From CAZXCQ01 sp964639275 (GTDB lineage: Bacteria > Desulfobacterota > DSM-4660 > Desulfatiglandales > Desulfatiglandaceae): a DNA stretch of 14,105 nucleotides. The stretch spans positions 1 to 14,105 of the forward strand of contig CAZXCQ010000170.1 of assembly GCA_964639275.1 (NCBI GenBank). Reading direction: 5' to 3'. The notes under the pieces are model-generated. The model saw only the letters and a list, made by a program, of their open reading frames with translations, was not told where the DNA came from and searched no databases. Position 1 is the first letter of the stretch; every line of letters begins with the position of its first letter. A program made the position numbers and the translations under genes. Of the stretch, positions 6,643 through 14,105 are shown in pieces.

Positions 6643-7347
6643 ATGAGCGATCCGAGCATTTTGGACAGGACCTTTAACACAATTATGAAGCGCATGGTGG
6701 AGACAGGGCAGGCCCCGTTCTATACGGAGATTGCGGCTGAGCTGGGGGTCTCTCCAGAGGAGGGACGAAAGGCCCTTCATGACCTTTTTTCAGAGATGAT
6801 TCCAGGTTGGCTATATCCCAAGACAGACCTTATTACCTCGTTTGCCCCCTTTAACAATCTCCCTACCCAGTACCGAATTACCATCGATGGCCAGCAAAAA
6901 TGGTTTGGCCAGTGAGGCTTCGAATCGCTGGCGGTCTGCTGGCTCTTTCCGGGCAAGACTGTACGGATCGACTGCCCCTGTTTGGATTGCGGGTTGATGA
7001 TTCGTGTCGAGATCAAGGATAGAGACGTCCTGGTTGCCGAACCGGAAGATATCGTGGGGTACGTGGCTGTGCCCTTTTGGAGGTGGTACGAAGACCTCGG
7101 CTATGCCTGAAGCACCATGAACCTCTTCCGGTCGGAAGAACATGCTCGCAACTGGCCCCGTTTCTCTCCTGACACCGAAGACGGCATCATGCCACTCGCT
7201 GACCTGGTCAGGCTCTTTTCCATCGAATATTTTCGGAGGCGATTAGACCCCAATTATTTTTCACAACGATTCAATTATCGTGGCGAAATGTTCAGGGTCC
7301 TCAATGAGATCGGGAAGACCGGTCCCTTCTGGCAGAGACCGAAATGA
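6643..7347 (+). CDS. MerB-like (organomercurial lyase family) selenoprotein, copy 2, two Sec residues
   Basis: The frame runs from ATG 6643 (Shine-Dalgarno GGAGGT at 6630-6635) to TGA 7345-7347, giving 234 residues if TGA at 6913 and 7108 are Sec; these are again residues 91 and 156, as in copy 1. It keeps WFGQ-U-GFESLAVCWLFPG, the CLDC pair and YA-U-STMNLFRSEE. The two paralogues are near-identical around both Sec sites and in the winged-helix start, but differ strongly at 118-154 and in the C-terminal 60 residues, so they have probably specialised rather than being a recent copy. The terminal TGA is a true stop: it has no SECIS and is followed one codon later by TAA. Its last bases overlap an ATG (ATGA) opening the amidase remnant. 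Substrate as for copy 1: an organometal by family, not shown. Confidence 0.88.
6922..6949 (+). promoter_or_regulatory. SECIS element for UGA 6913-6915
   Basis: Identical in sequence to the element at 6042-6069, with the GGUCU loop at 6933-6937, 17 nt after the UGA. It lies in a 50-nt block (6901-6950) that matches copy 1 without a mismatch. Confidence 0.8.
7111..7139 (+). promoter_or_regulatory. SECIS element for UGA 7108-7110
   Basis: The stem 7124-7129 with 7134-7139 is closed by a GGUC loop that begins 19 nt after the UGA. It is identical to the copy 1 element and lies in a 40-nt block matching copy 1 perfectly. Confidence 0.83.
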
Positions 7348-8468
7348 AGGTAACAGTGCAGTCATTTTTGACTGGATTACAGAATTACATCCCGAAGCGT
7401 AATGCGATAGCGGTACAACGCCTGATAGATGCAGGTGCAATAGTCTTTGGCAAAACGAACGTTCCATACCATGCGAGGGGTTTTCAGAGCTACAACGAAA
7501 TCTATGGAACGACTAATAACCCCTGGGATTTATCCAGAACTCCCGGGGGTTCATCAGGCGGATCGGCAGCAGCGCTCGCTGCGGGATTCACTCCTCTCGA
7601 GTTGGGTAGCGATTTAGCAGGCTCGATCCGCATCCCGGCCCACTATACCGGGATTTTCGGACATAAACCCACTTTTGGAATCGTTCCGGGATATGGGCAT
7701 ATACCTCCAATGCCTAGCCGAGTTCCCCCGAACGTAATGCCGACGATTCCGCTCTCCGTAGTCGGACCTCTCGCCCGAAGTGCCTATGATTTAGAGTTAG
7801 CCTTGGGAGTCTTGACGGCTCCGGGTAGTATGGATGAGAGCCACAACAGACCTGAACTCTTACCGCCGAGAAGACAGAAATTCAAAGATTATCGCGTTGC
7901 GGTGTGGTTAACGGATTCCGATCCCGGAGCTGAAATCGATGCTGATGTTTTAGCGAGGCTTGAGAAGACAGTAGAGAAACTGCGCGGCGCTGGCCTTGAT
8001 ATAGACGAAGAAGCGCGTCCCGACATCGATCTGAATGAAGACAGGAAAATTTGGTTGGATATATGCTCTAAGATGGTGGCCGGGGCATTACCCCTGGATG
8101 AGATGCTTGTCGAGAGACAGAAAAAACAGGAAGCGATGTGGGCTAAATTCTTTGAACGCTACGATGTACTGATTGCTCCGGTAGCGCCAACTGTTGCCTT
8201 TCCACATGATCATACGCAGGAAATGTCGGGCTATTTAGAGGTCAATGGGCAGGAGAAGCCCATGTGGAACAACATGACGTGGACCACTATGGCAGTTGTT
8301 TCAGGTTTGCCGGCAACTGTAGCGCCAGTTGGATTAAGCAATTCAGGTCTTCCAGTAGGTATTCAAATAATCGGAGCCAGATTCGAGGACCGGACAACCA
8401 TAGACTTCGCTCAAGGCCTGTCTGAACTCATTGGTGGATTCGTAGCACCACCGGGCTATAAGGATTAG
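7344..8468 (+). pseudogene. Amidase-signature enzyme lacking its N-terminal part
   Basis: The 374-residue frame is clearly amidase-signature from about residue 12 on: the SSGGS motif (cis-Ser near 71) and GSDLAGSIR with the nucleophile Ser94 are present, as is the conserved C-terminal region (SGLPATVAPVG, GLPVGIQIIGARFED). Family members are usually 450-500 aa and carry the catalytic Lys in a VKD-type motif some 70-80 residues before SSGGS. That region is absent, so the Ser-Ser-Lys triad cannot form and the product is probably inactive. The ATG overlaps the stop of the second selenoprotein gene (ATGA), which would allow coupled translation, but I think the overlap comes from the breakpoint at about 7350-7375. 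Leucine codon TTA is used about ten times and is rare in the acyl-CoA ligase, so the segment may be acquired or wrongly joined. It ends at TAG 8466-8468. Confidence 0.7.
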
Positions 8469-8682
8469 CACGGATAGTCCTTACTTTTAGAATGCAGATA
8501 CCTCCAACATACATGACATTTTGGTGAACCTGTAGTATCTGCTATATCCCTGTTCGTGATTGAGCTGAAATCGCTTTTTCGATTTTGAACCTAACTTTAA
8601 TCTGAAGGGTAAAGTGTGGAAATTCCCTCCAGGATTTTTGATATTTGTATTTGGTTTATTCTTTCATCCATTGTGGGGATAG
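8469..8682. other. AT-rich spacer between amidase remnant and cyclase fragment
   Basis: No ORF with recognisable protein character is present. A weak AAATCG/CGATTT stem (8568-8573 with 8580-8585) surrounds a CTTTTT loop and could be a poor terminator for the amidase. A stop (TAG 8680-8682) directly precedes the first cyclase-like codon, and none of the upstream frames encodes the missing cyclase N-terminus. Confidence 0.5.
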
Positions 8683-10466
8683 ATGACAAACTATATCCAG
8701 GGACAGGGTGGCCGGGTAGTGGATGCAAAAGGCGACAATGTGCTGGCAGAGTTCNNNNNNNNNNNNNNNNNNNNNNNNNNNNNNNNNNNNNNNNNNNNNN
8801 NNNNNNNNNNNNNNNNNNNNNNNNNNNNNNNNNNNNNNNNNNNNNNNNNNNNNNGGGACAGGGTGGCCGGGTAGTGGATGCAAAAGGCGACAATGTGCTG
8901 GCAGAGTTCCCAAGTGTCGTTGATGCCGTTCGTTGCGCGGTGGAGATCCAAAAGGAGCTCAGGGTGAGAAATGCCGACCTCCCTGAACACCGCAGGATGG
9001 CCTTTAGGATCGGGATTAATTTGGGGGACGTAATTGAGGAAGACGATGCCATTTACGGCGACGGGGTGAACATTGCCGCCCGGCTGGAAGCACTGGCCGA
9101 TCCTGGTGGAATCTGTGTCTCCAGCATTGTCTATGATCAGGTCAAGAACAAGCTAAAGGAGGGCTACGAATACATGGGTGAGCAGAAGGTCAAGAACATC
9201 GCCGAGCCGGTGTCGGCCTACCGGGTTCTAATGGAGCCTAAGAAAGGCGATAAAAAGACCCTATCACTCCCTTCGAAACCCTCTGTCGCGGTCTTGGCCT
9301 TCGACAACTTGAGCGGCGACCCCTCACAAGAGTACCTGGCCGACGGGATCAGTGAGAGCATAATCGCCACCCTCTCAAAAATCCCCGAGTTGTTTGTCAT
9401 CGCGCGTAACTCAAGCTTCACTTACAAGGGCAGGGCGGTCAAGGTTCAGCAGGTAAGCGAGGAACTTGGGGTCCGATATGTGCTTGAAGGGAGTGTGATA
9501 AAGGCGGGGGATCGGGTCAGAATCACCGCCCAGCTAATTGATGCAACGACCGGACACCATCGGTGGTCGGAGCGTTACGACCGCGAACTGACCGACTTTT
9601 TCAATCTCCTTGACGAGATCGCCTTTCAGGTGGGGGTGGCTCTTCAAGTTGAATTGACCCGTGGCGAATATGCCTGGATATGGCGCAAGACTACGACCAA
9701 CTTTGAGGCCTGGATTTGCCTCGTAAAGGCCGCAAGCCTTATCGAGCGCTTTAGTAAAGAAGATCTCCTAAAAGCCCGGGACCTGGCTGAAGAGGCCATC
9801 AGGCTCGATCCCCAGTGTTCAAGTGCCTGGACCACGCTGGCCTTTACCCATAATGTGGAGGTGAGATTGGGATTCAGCCAGTCGCCGGGCGAATCATTCA
9901 AGCGGGCCATGGAAAGCGGTCAAAAGGCCCTGGAACTGGATGACACCCAGCCTGAAATCCACGCCTTTTGGACCGCGGTCAACACGCTCCAGGGTAATTA
10001 TGATAAGGCCTTGGCCGAGGGCCAAAAGGCAATCGAGCTTGGGCCAAGCGACTCCCTGGCCCACATGCTTTACGCCCAGACCCTATATTATCTCGGTAGA
10101 TTCGAAGAGGCCGTTGCCCTGGCTGAGAAGTCTGTGCGTCTCAGCCCTTACTGCCCGGCCTGGTGCCTGGATTTCCTGGCTCAGATGTACGGCATGGCCG
10201 GACGCTACGAGCAGGCCCTGGAAACCTTCCAACAGCTCCTGGAACCTAGTCGGGCGGGAGATTACAATCCGATTTGGACTTATCTTGGCCTGGCCGAAGT
10301 CTGCGCCGAACTGGGCCAGCTGGATGAGGCCAAGGAGTACGTGTCCAACATACTCAGGATCGACCCTGTTTTTTCATTAGAATTTGTGCGTAAGGCCAGC
10401 TTTTTTGAGGATCAGTCCCACCTGGAGCGCCGTCTGGCCGCTTTGCGCAAGGCGGGGCTCAAGTAA
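8683..10466 (+). CDS. N-terminally truncated class III cyclase / TolB-like / TPR protein (crosses assembly gap)
   Basis: If the 100 Ns and one copy of a 55-bp duplication are removed, ATG 8683 to TAA 10466 is one open frame of 543 codons. Order: second half of a class III nucleotidyl cyclase domain (GDNVLAEF, FRIGINLGDV, YGDGVNIAARLEAL) to about residue 130; a TolB-like domain (PSVAVLAFDNLSGD to HHRWSERYDREL) at about 147-260; then TPR-type helical repeats (KALELD, KAIELGPSDS, EKSVRLSPYC) to the end. Relatives begin about 45 residues earlier with a segment carrying the first metal-binding aspartate (DV-GYSRLM type). Here that segment is missing and a TAG precedes MTNYIQ, so the cyclase cannot be catalytic as written. 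This is either a true 5' truncation or a wrong join near the gap. The family is predicted to be a soluble signalling or scaffold protein. Confidence 0.75.
8700..8754. repeat. 55-bp sequence duplicated across the gap, left copy
   Basis: Identical to 8855-8909 on the far side of the N run. Both encode the same cyclase segment (GQGGRVVDAKGDNVLAEF) but in different frames of the window. They are best explained as unmerged overlapping contig ends, not a biological repeat. Confidence 0.9.
8755..8854. other. Assembly gap (100 N)
   Basis: Exactly 100 Ns, a conventional placeholder for a gap of unknown size. The duplicated flanks suggest the real gap is absent: deleting 155 nt restores one frame through the cyclase gene. 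Confidence 0.97.
8855..8909. repeat. 55-bp sequence duplicated across the gap, right copy
   Basis: This copy is continuous with the rest of the cyclase/TolB/TPR gene. Collapsing it onto 8700-8754 gives the continuous reading. Confidence 0.9.
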
Positions 10467-10655
10467 GGTCAGCTGGCGGATGAAATGAGTAAAGAACTGA
10501 AGGGCCGGAACCCCGGCAGAGTGGACTATCAAAGATGATCATCGGAAGGGAGATCAGCAGGGAAGGGCCTTCTCAAAAAGGGTATTGCTGGTGTTGAAAG
10601 ATAAGATCGGTTGCCTCTGTGGTGTGGCATTTGGGGATCTTGAATGGAGGACCAT

Positions 10656-12794
10656 ATGCGTTACTTATCTCTTTTCTTATCGCTGGCTGTACTCGTCGCT
10701 GCGATTGCAGCGGTAATCGCCGAACCACCCTTTGTCGTGGTGTTGCGTAATGCCGCCTTTGACACCTTTCAGCGGTGGACTCCCAGGGCCTATCAGACTG
10801 CGCCGGTTCGTATCATCGATATAAATGAGGAGAGCCTGGCAAAATATGGCCAATGGCCATGGCCACGGAGCAGAATGGCCGAACTGGTCGAGCGACTCAG
10901 GGCCATGAAGGCAGCAGCCATCGTCTTCGATATGGTATTTGCGGAGCCCGATCGCACTTCTCCTGGCGCACTCGCACGCTACTGGCCTGACGAGCCTGGA
11001 GTCGCAGACTTGGTCAGGAGGCTGCCGGACCATGACCGGCTCTTTGCGGCTGCCATCGGCGGGGGATCGGTGGTGACCGGCTTTTCCATGGACCTGGAAG
11101 GCCTATCGGACAACCGGCCTGCCCTTAAGGCACGTTTCGTAATTGCCGGGGATGATCCCAGACAGTTCCTCCCGGTATTTAAGGGCGCCATACCGAACCT
11201 GCGGGCACTTGAGGAAAAGGCGGCCGGAAATGGTGCCTTCAACTTTGTTCCTGATTATGACGGGGTGATTCGGCATGTCCCTCTTGTGTTGAGGATGATT
11301 GACGACCTTTATCCATCCCTTGCCGCCGAGGCGTTACGCGTCGCCCAGAATGCCCGGAATTTGGTGATCAAGTCCTCCGGGGCCAGCGGGGAAGGGCGGT
11401 TCGGCGGTCATACCGGCATAGTCGGCATCCGTATCGGTTCACTTCCGGTGGCGACCGATGCACACGGAGAGATCTGGGTCCATTTTTCCAGGTCACTGCC
11501 CGAAAGGTACATCCCCTCTTGGAAAATCCTGGAGAGTGAAGTGGCGCCTGAATCGCTGGCAGGGCATATTGTCTTTGTGGGGACATCTGCAAAAGGTCTT
11601 CAGGACCTCCAATTCACTCCTCTGGGCGGCATAATTCCGGGAGTGGAGATCCAGGCCCAGCTCATAGAACAGCTGATTCAGGGGACTTATCTCCTGCGGC
11701 CCGACTGGTCGAAAGCCGCCACTATCCTTTACCTGATCATGATGTGGGGAACCCTTTTGACGGTGGGCTCACGGCTTCACATTCTGTGGTCGGCGGTCAT
11801 GAGCGCTGCACTCCTGGGGATAACCCTTTTGGCTGCCTGGTATACGTTTACCCAAGCCAGGCTGTTCCTCGACCCCCTTTACCCATCGGTCGCCTTTGTG
11901 GGGATGTTCCTTGCATGGTCTATCCCGCGTCACCTCGTGACAGAACGTGAGAGGCGATGGATCCGTTCTGCCTTTTCCACTTATGTATCGCCCAATCTCG
12001 TTCGTCATCTCATAGACAACCCAGGCCAGCTTGAGCTTGGTGGGGAATACCGGGAGTGTTCTTTCGTGCTAACCGATCTGGCCGGGTTCACCTCTATTAT
12101 GGAGAGATCCGAACCCTCAGATGTCGTTTCCCTGCTCAATACCTACCTTGACGAAATGATAAAGATCGCTTTTCGTCATGACGGCACGCTGGACAGGATT
12201 GTGGGAGATGCCGTTGCCGTCATGTTCTCCGCCCCCGTAACCCAGCCTGATCATGCTGCTCAGGCGGTTGCCTGTGCGCTTGAGATGGATGCGTTTGCGC
12301 GTGGTTTTGCAATGGAAAAACGGGCACAAGGGATGAACTTTGGTGAAACCCGTATCGGGGTTCACACCGGTGTTGTTATGGTCGGCAACTTTGGTGGTAA
12401 GACCATGTTCGACTACCGCGCGCTCGGGGACCCCATCAACACCACCTCACGCCTTGAAGGCGCCAACAGGTATCTGGGAACACATGTCTGTGTGAGTGGG
12501 GAAACAGTGGCCAAATGTCCGGGATTCACTGGTCGGCCAGCGGGCACCCTTGTGCTGAAAGGGAAATCAAAAGGGATTGAAGTGTTCGAACCCCTTACGG
12601 AAAAAGAGGCCCGGTCCCCTGCTACCATTGCCTATCTAGAGGCGTTCTCCTTGTTGGAGCGGGAAGACCCGGGAGCACGGGAAGCATTTGTCGCACTTGC
12701 CAGAGACTTCCCCGGTGACCCACTTGTCGTTTTTCATCTGAAGCGCCTTCAGCACGGAGAAAACGGTACTATTGTGGTCCTGAGGGAGAAGTGA
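10656..12794 (+). CDS. CHASE2-domain adenylate/guanylate cyclase
   Basis: A 712-aa membrane receptor cyclase. An N-terminal signal anchor (LFLSLAVLVAAIAAVIA) leads into a periplasmic CHASE2 sensor (about 40-330; VRIIDINEESLAKYGQWPWP, IVFDMVFAEPD, FVGTSAKGLQDLQFTP). Membrane segments follow at about 350-425, then a cytoplasmic class III cyclase (about 465-650). Both metal-binding aspartates are present (LTDLAGFTS Asp474, RIVGDAVAV Asp518), as are the transition-state residues Asn595 and Arg599 in INTTSRLEG, so the enzyme should be active. ATP or GTP preference is not certain. I prefer ATG 10656 because TGGAGG at 10645-10650 lies 5 nt upstream; ATG 10644 would bury that site in the coding region. 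It converges on the minus-strand FecR/OmpA pair with only 46 bp between stops; CHASE2 cyclases and FecR proteins are often neighbours. The 189-bp leader 10467-10655 shows no feature I can support. Confidence 0.92.
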   Translation: MRYLSLFLSLAVLVAAIAAVIAEPPFVVVLRNAAFDTFQRWTPRAYQTAPVRIIDINEESLAKYGQWPWPRSRMAELVERLRAMKAAAIVFDMVFAEPDRTSPGALARYWPDEPGVADLVRRLPDHDRLFAAAIGGGSVVTGFSMDLEGLSDNRPALKARFVIAGDDPRQFLPVFKGAIPNLRALEEKAAGNGAFNFVPDYDGVIRHVPLVLRMIDDLYPSLAAEALRVAQNARNLVIKSSGASGEGRFGGHTGIVGIRIGSLPVATDAHGEIWVHFSRSLPERYIPSWKILESEVAPESLAGHIVFVGTSAKGLQDLQFTPLGGIIPGVEIQAQLIEQLIQGTYLLRPDWSKAATILYLIMMWGTLLTVGSRLHILWSAVMSAALLGITLLAAWYTFTQARLFLDPLYPSVAFVGMFLAWSIPRHLVTERERRWIRSAFSTYVSPNLVRHLIDNPGQLELGGEYRECSFVLTDLAGFTSIMERSEPSDVVSLLNTYLDEMIKIAFRHDGTLDRIVGDAVAVMFSAPVTQPDHAAQAVACALEMDAFARGFAMEKRAQGMNFGETRIGVHTGVVMVGNFGGKTMFDYRALGDPINTTSRLEGANRYLGTHVCVSGETVAKCPGFTGRPAGTLVLKGKSKGIEVFEPLTEKEARSPATIAYLEAFSLLEREDPGAREAFVALARDFPGDPLVVFHLKRLQHGENGTIVVLREK

Positions 12795-12840
12795 GAAAAG
12801 CACGGAATGGTATCAAGAGAAATCTGACGGGTGACAGTGC

Positions 12841-13455
12841 TCAGCGAACCGTTACCTCGACGCGACGGTTCTTGAGTTCGATGACGCCGTCTGCCGTTTC
12901 CACCAACGGGTTGTTTTCTCCGTGGGAGGTCACGTCAATGGTCTTTGGATCAAAACCGGCCTTCACAAGGATGTCCCGGATTGCCTCAGCACGCCTTAAA
13001 GCCAGGCGGTAGTTGTATTCCTCATCACCGGATCGGTCGGTATGACCAATGACCGAAATATTGGGAAATTCACGCTGCGAAATCGCCGAAATAACTTTCG
13101 GGAGTTCTTTTTCTGAAGCCGGTGTCAGGTCTGTCTTGTCAAGCTTGAAATAGAGGATAAAGGAGATGGGCGGTTCCGGAGTGGCGGCAAGCGCCTTGCC
13201 AAACACTCTCCGGATCTCTGCTTTGTCCATTGGAAAAGGTTCACCTGGAGGTTCTCCCGTTTTGTCCATACTTATCGCGAAACCCGCCTTGTCGAGCACC
13301 CGCGTTCCGGAGGGGTTGGTAACGGTGACCCCGCCGGTGGTTCCATCAAAATCATCAAGAAGAACCACATAATCCTTCGGCAGCCCGCCGCAACCCGCTA
13401 GAAGGATCAGAAATGACACCAGGGTCGGAAAGAGGCTCGAACCCTCGAATTTCAC
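12841..13455 (-). CDS. OmpA-family peptidoglycan-binding lipoprotein
   Basis: A 204-aa protein with a lipoprotein signal peptide (lipobox LLAGC, Cys22), so it is probably anchored in the outer membrane. The linker at about 25-90 is unrecognised. The C-terminal OmpA-like domain (about 95-204) carries GHTDRSGDEEYNYRLALRRA, with the Asp140 and Arg155 pair that binds diaminopimelate in OmpA (Asp241 and Arg256 there), and a NRRVEV end. It should tether the envelope to peptidoglycan. Its ATG overlaps the last codon of the fecR-like gene by 4 bp, so the two are translationally coupled. It ends convergently, 46 bp from the CHASE2 cyclase. Confidence 0.9.
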   Translation of the reverse strand: MKFEGSSLFPTLVSFLILLAGCGGLPKDYVVLLDDFDGTTGGVTVTNPSGTRVLDKAGFAISMDKTGEPPGEPFPMDKAEIRRVFGKALAATPEPPISFILYFKLDKTDLTPASEKELPKVISAISQREFPNISVIGHTDRSGDEEYNYRLALRRAEAIRDILVKAGFDPKTIDVTSHGENNPLVETADGVIELKNRRVEVTVR

Positions 13456-13916
13456 TGCTGGTCCCCCTCAATTTTGACGAGAAAACGGGTTCCCCGGATG
13501 CCGATAGTACCCGGTGGGGTTTTTACTGACACGGATTCGGGGGCAAGTTTTGCAATAGTGCCGGAGACAAAATGCAATGTTCCGCGTGTCATCCTGGAGG
13601 TGAATGAAAGTTCCTTTTCCCGCGGTTGATATACAAACTCATCGACCACAAACTCGGTATCCGGGCCGATCGAAATCATGGTGTTGTCCTTGAAGGTAAC
13701 CCCCATCGCGCCCGTATCCCCTGTTGTCAAGAGGTCGTTCATGTATACTGAATGACCTATATCGGCGGGTTGTTGCGTCCCTTGCCGCACCACGAACGCA
13801 GGCCTCTCGACTTTTCTGACGTATCCGATTGCATTGTCCCCGGCCAGAGCGAACCCACCTCCTGTAAAAAAGACCGTAACAAGAAAACCTGAAATAGCAA
13901 AAGGTCCGATTCTCAT
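13452..13916 (-). CDS. FecR-domain exported protein
   Basis: A 154-aa protein with a signal peptide (cleavage likely after FALA, near residue 25) and one FecR-type domain: GHSVYMNDLLTTGDTG, then FKDNTMISIGPDTEF, and TPPGTIGIRGTRFLV near the end. Unlike the sigma-regulator FecR of iron uptake, it lacks an N-terminal cytoplasmic domain and no sigma factor is nearby, so it is a periplasmic stand-alone FecR protein of unknown ligand. The start is supported by a GAGGGGGTGA Shine-Dalgarno. It is first in a two-gene unit with the OmpA-like lipoprotein, expressed from the promoter at 14004-14032. Its place opposite the CHASE2 cyclase suggests a shared envelope-signalling role (inference). Confidence 0.88.
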   Translation of the reverse strand: MRIGPFAISGFLVTVFFTGGGFALAGDNAIGYVRKVERPAFVVRQGTQQPADIGHSVYMNDLLTTGDTGAMGVTFKDNTMISIGPDTEFVVDEFVYQPREKELSFTSRMTRGTLHFVSGTIAKLAPESVSVKTPPGTIGIRGTRFLVKIEGDQQ

Positions 13917-14003
13917 CGTGTCACCCCCTCAAACCTAAATAGTTAATAGAATGGTGGCCATGTTCGATACTTTTGGTAGGTACCGGCTCCACACAGTATG
14001 AGA

Positions 14004-14032
14004 AGTATAAGAAAACCGCACATAAAGGTCAA
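14004..14032 (-). promoter_or_regulatory. Sigma-70-type promoter for the fecR-ompA pair
   Basis: On the minus strand TTGACC (14032-14027) is followed after exactly 17 bp by TATACT (14009-14004), each 5 of 6 to consensus. Transcription would start near 13997, giving an 80-nt leader before the FecR start at 13916. I see no operator-like repeat in that leader. Confidence 0.6.
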
Positions 14033-14105
14033 GATAGAGGCTTAGCGGTTTCCAGTGAAGGGGTGCTATCTTTCATCAAGAACTTTCCGGACGGTATTGG
14101 CCAGA

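Noticed and set aside
6033..7110. The four in-frame TGAs as nonsense mutations or sequencing errors (pseudogenes)
   Set aside because: They occur at the same two codons in two diverged paralogues, align with the catalytic Cys residues of MerB, each has a SECIS-type hairpin at the right distance, and the frame downstream keeps family-like sequence.
6237..7347. Separate small genes starting at ATG 6237 and ATG 7117
   Set aside because: Those ATGs lie between the second UGA and its SECIS loop, lack a Shine-Dalgarno, and continue the MerB-like frame; they are internal methionines of the selenoproteins.

Overview
The window looks like a draft-quality contig (100 Ns at 8755-8854) from an anaerobic deltaproteobacterium-type organism (Desulfobacterota sensu lato). 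That placement is an inference from the gene types: delta-60 repeat protein, CHASE2 cyclase with FecR and OmpA neighbours, TolB/TPR cyclase fusion, and selenocysteine use. No rRNA, tRNA or taxonomic marker gene is present.

Layout. 130-3814: an acetolactate-synthase-like ThDP enzyme, a 331-bp spacer full of inverted repeats, then an AMP-forming acyl-CoA ligase. 3815-5527: directly abutting the ligase, an exported delta-60 repeat protein whose frame is open except for one in-frame TGA. 5763-7347: two tandem paralogues of the organomercurial lyase (MerB) family. Each is open over its whole length only if two in-frame TGA codons are read as selenocysteine. 7344-8468: an amidase-signature gene that has lost its 5' part. 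8683-10466: a cyclase/TolB-like/TPR protein without its N-terminus, crossed by the assembly gap. 10656-12794: an intact CHASE2 adenylate/guanylate cyclase. 13916-12841 (minus strand): FecR-domain protein and OmpA-family lipoprotein, overlapping by 4 bp, behind a good sigma-70-type promoter.

The main result is the tandem selenoprotein pair. In both copies the UGAs fall at codons 91 and 156, and by hand alignment these match the two catalytic cysteines of MerB (Cys96 and Cys159). Each of the four UGAs is followed 17-19 nt later by a stem-loop with a GGUC or GGUCU loop, as in the E. coli fdhF SECIS. The two paralogues are identical in DNA across exactly these UGA-plus-hairpin blocks (50 and 40 nt) although they diverge elsewhere. 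An ordinary gene caller would break each gene into fragments. The likely role is cleavage or binding of an organomercury or other organometal, but no mer transport, reductase or regulator gene is visible here.

The signalling genes at the right end (CHASE2 cyclase converging on FecR/OmpA) look like an envelope-sensing module. The stretch from about 7350 to the gap looks rearranged or misassembled, because two neighbouring genes both lack their 5' ends.
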